The position numbers and the translations under genes are program-made. Below the pieces are notes generated by a model that worked only from the letters and a program-made list of their open reading frames with translations, did not search any database and had not been told where the DNA came from. This document shows, one piece after another, positions 5,881 through 6,738 of a DNA stretch of 6,738 bases. Within the stretch, counting starts at the first letter, position 1. The number at the start of each line of letters is the position of its first letter. This DNA comes from an uncultured Bacillaceae bacterium (GTDB lineage: Bacteria > Bacillota > Bacilli > Bacillales > Caldibacillaceae), in contig CALGYZ010000001.1 in the NCBI GenBank assembly GCA_937934645.1, forward strand, positions 1-6,738, written 5' to 3'.

Positions 5881-5937
5881 TGTTGCCGGATTTTAAGTTT
5901 TTTAGTCATTCATACAGTGATCCGTGCACATTAAAAC

Positions 5938-6591
5938 TTAAATATTAACCCCAAGCCATTTTCTGAACCTTATAGCCGCATCTCCATCTGGAATAATCCC
6001 GCTGTCAGGGCTGGTTGTGAAAGGGAACCATTGCCAATCTTCAGAGCCAACAAAACCTAATCTTGACCAATGATCAAGTAATTCAATAAAGTTATTGGCC
6101 ATAATGTATCCGTGTCCTTCTCCATCATCATGACTGAGATAGACGATAGGTGCATCATTGCCGCTTGTGTTCATATCAAAGGCTAAATAATCACCATTTT
6201 CTACGTCACAAAAGGCCAGTTTATTATGCCAGACCTTATCATATTCATTTTCCGGATCAGGGAAAACAACTCTAACCGAATCTAAGCGATAGTTATCAAT
6301 TTGTGGAAGAAGTTTTAAGTTCCAATTGAATATCCCGCAGAAAATTTCCCTAAATTCTTCCGGTATTTCAATATTTTCAGGGAAGAACCAACGTATACTG
6401 AAATTTGCGGAGAATTCCATCAGAACCCTTTTAAAACTTTCCGGCAGATTAACTCCAAGCTGTTGTTCTGTTTCTGCAATCTGTTCCGGCGTTGCCGGCT
6501 CACCAATAATAACTTCTTGAACTTCACCGCCAATTTCCATAATCCTTGAAGTAAAAGCATTAATTCTACTTATAATTGATTCATAGTTCAT
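5938..6591 (-). CDS. SMI1/KNR4 (SUKH) family protein, possible toxin immunity protein
   Basis: I start this at the ATG whose complement is at 6589-6591, because GGTGGTG, close to the SD core GGAGGTG, lies 6 nt upstream. An in-frame ATG at 6604-6606 lacks any SD site. The 217-aa product is cytoplasmic, with no signal peptide or membrane segment. It shows the SUKH pattern: ATPEQIAETEQQLGVNLPES (33-52) leading into FKRVLMEF (53-60), then LAFCDVENGDYLAFDMN (125-141) and PIVYLSHDDGEGHGYIM (148-164), followed by NNFIELLDHW (166-175). It is acidic. SUKH proteins bind and neutralise nuclease and other polymorphic toxins, for example YobK with YobL in B. subtilis; some have other roles. No toxin gene is intact in this window. 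The gene converges on the lipoprotein gene and has its own terminator at 5827-5880 and a possible promoter at 6665-6692. The cognate toxin may lie beyond 6738, or may be represented by the scraps at 4947-5096 or 5553-5657. Confidence 0.88.
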   Translation of the reverse strand: MNYESIISRINAFTSRIMEIGGEVQEVIIGEPATPEQIAETEQQLGVNLPESFKRVLMEFSANFSIRWFFPENIEIPEEFREIFCGIFNWNLKLLPQIDNYRLDSVRVVFPDPENEYDKVWHNKLAFCDVENGDYLAFDMNTSGNDAPIVYLSHDDGEGHGYIMANNFIELLDHWSRLGFVGSEDWQWFPFTTSPDSGIIPDGDAAIRFRKWLGVNI

Positions 6592-6664
6592 CCCAAACAC
6601 CACCATTAATACGAATTCACTTTAAATATAGCTAAAAAGTATTCAGATAATTACTTTTATCCTT

Positions 6665-6692
6665 CTAATAAAAGTTGCGCAAATTCAGTCAA
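6665..6692 (-). promoter_or_regulatory. Possible sigma-A promoter of the SUKH gene
   Basis: On the minus strand TTGACT (6692-6687) and TATTAG (6670-6665) are separated by 16 nt. The -35 box is a good match and the -10 box a moderate one. The start of transcription would be near 6658, leaving a leader of about 65 nt before ATG 6591. Confidence 0.4.
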
Positions 6693-6738
6693 TAAAAATG
6701 TTGAAATCCTACAAAAAAATAAGCCCAAATCATATGCG

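Larger units (their letters stand above)
5553..5937 (+). other. 385-nt gap with coding-like tail and opposite-strand terminator
   Basis: This stretch lies between the convergent lipoprotein and SUKH genes. It opens with a coding-like tail (5553-5657) and has a weak stem, GTCTGC/GCAGAC (5578-5583 with 5598-5603), whose loop holds a T-run. From about 5658 to 5826 I see only AT-rich sequence with short inverted repeats. The minus-strand terminator follows at 5827-5880. No intact gene is supported. Confidence 0.6.

Noticed and set aside
5724..5909. Minus-strand open frame of 61 codons
   Set aside because: It runs through the SUKH terminator hairpin and has no SD site; the protein is an AT-rich artefact.
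5869..5934. 21-codon peptide (starts MKQPCC) with AAAGGAG upstream
   Set aside because: It lies mostly within and just beyond the arm of the minus-strand terminator repeat, so its sequence is explained by that element. Nothing else supports expression.

Overview
The window looks like low-GC Bacillaceae DNA, most like a Bacillus of the subtilis/licheniformis type. Purine-rich Shine-Dalgarno (SD) sites stand before nearly every gene. TTG and GTG starts are used, and signal peptides and lipoboxes are Gram-positive in style. The species assignment is inference. Six of the seven genes are on the + strand and five of the seven products are secreted, lipid-anchored or membrane-bound, so this is a cell-envelope accessory region.

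Left part (81-3431): a small secreted protein of unknown family with two cysteines comes first. A hairpin terminator follows, and then a tight three-gene operon. The operon encodes a lipoprotein (GTG 757), a compact ABC ATPase (1640) and an FtsX/MacB-type permease (2238, overlapping the ATPase gene by 8 nt). There is almost no room for a promoter between the hairpin and the lipoprotein gene. The three-gene unit may therefore be expressed by read-through from the secreted-protein gene. The layout resembles a secreted antimicrobial or envelope-active protein with its own export or self-protection transporter, but the secreted protein matches no family I can name.

Middle part (3528-4607): a secreted protein with an N-terminal helical region and a C-terminal Amidase_6-like (papain/NlpC-fold) domain. 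Its likely catalytic residues are Cys207 and His315.

Right part (4608-6738): a 489-nt gap holds a perfect 34-bp palindrome, a degenerate repeat copy and a coding-like stretch without a start codon. Next come a 151-aa lipoprotein (TTG 5097) and a 385-nt gap with another coding-like tail. Last is a minus-strand SUKH (SMI1/KNR4) protein, a family often used as immunity to polymorphic toxins. The coding-like scraps suggest this end has been rearranged or has lost genes.

An imperfect-palindromic repeat (left end GGGCTGTTTCAYTGCA, right end TGCAGTTAAACAGCCC) links the region. It occurs at 675-734 (+), at 5827-5880 (- orientation) and as a half-copy at 4689-4721 (-). Two of these copies appear to serve as terminators.
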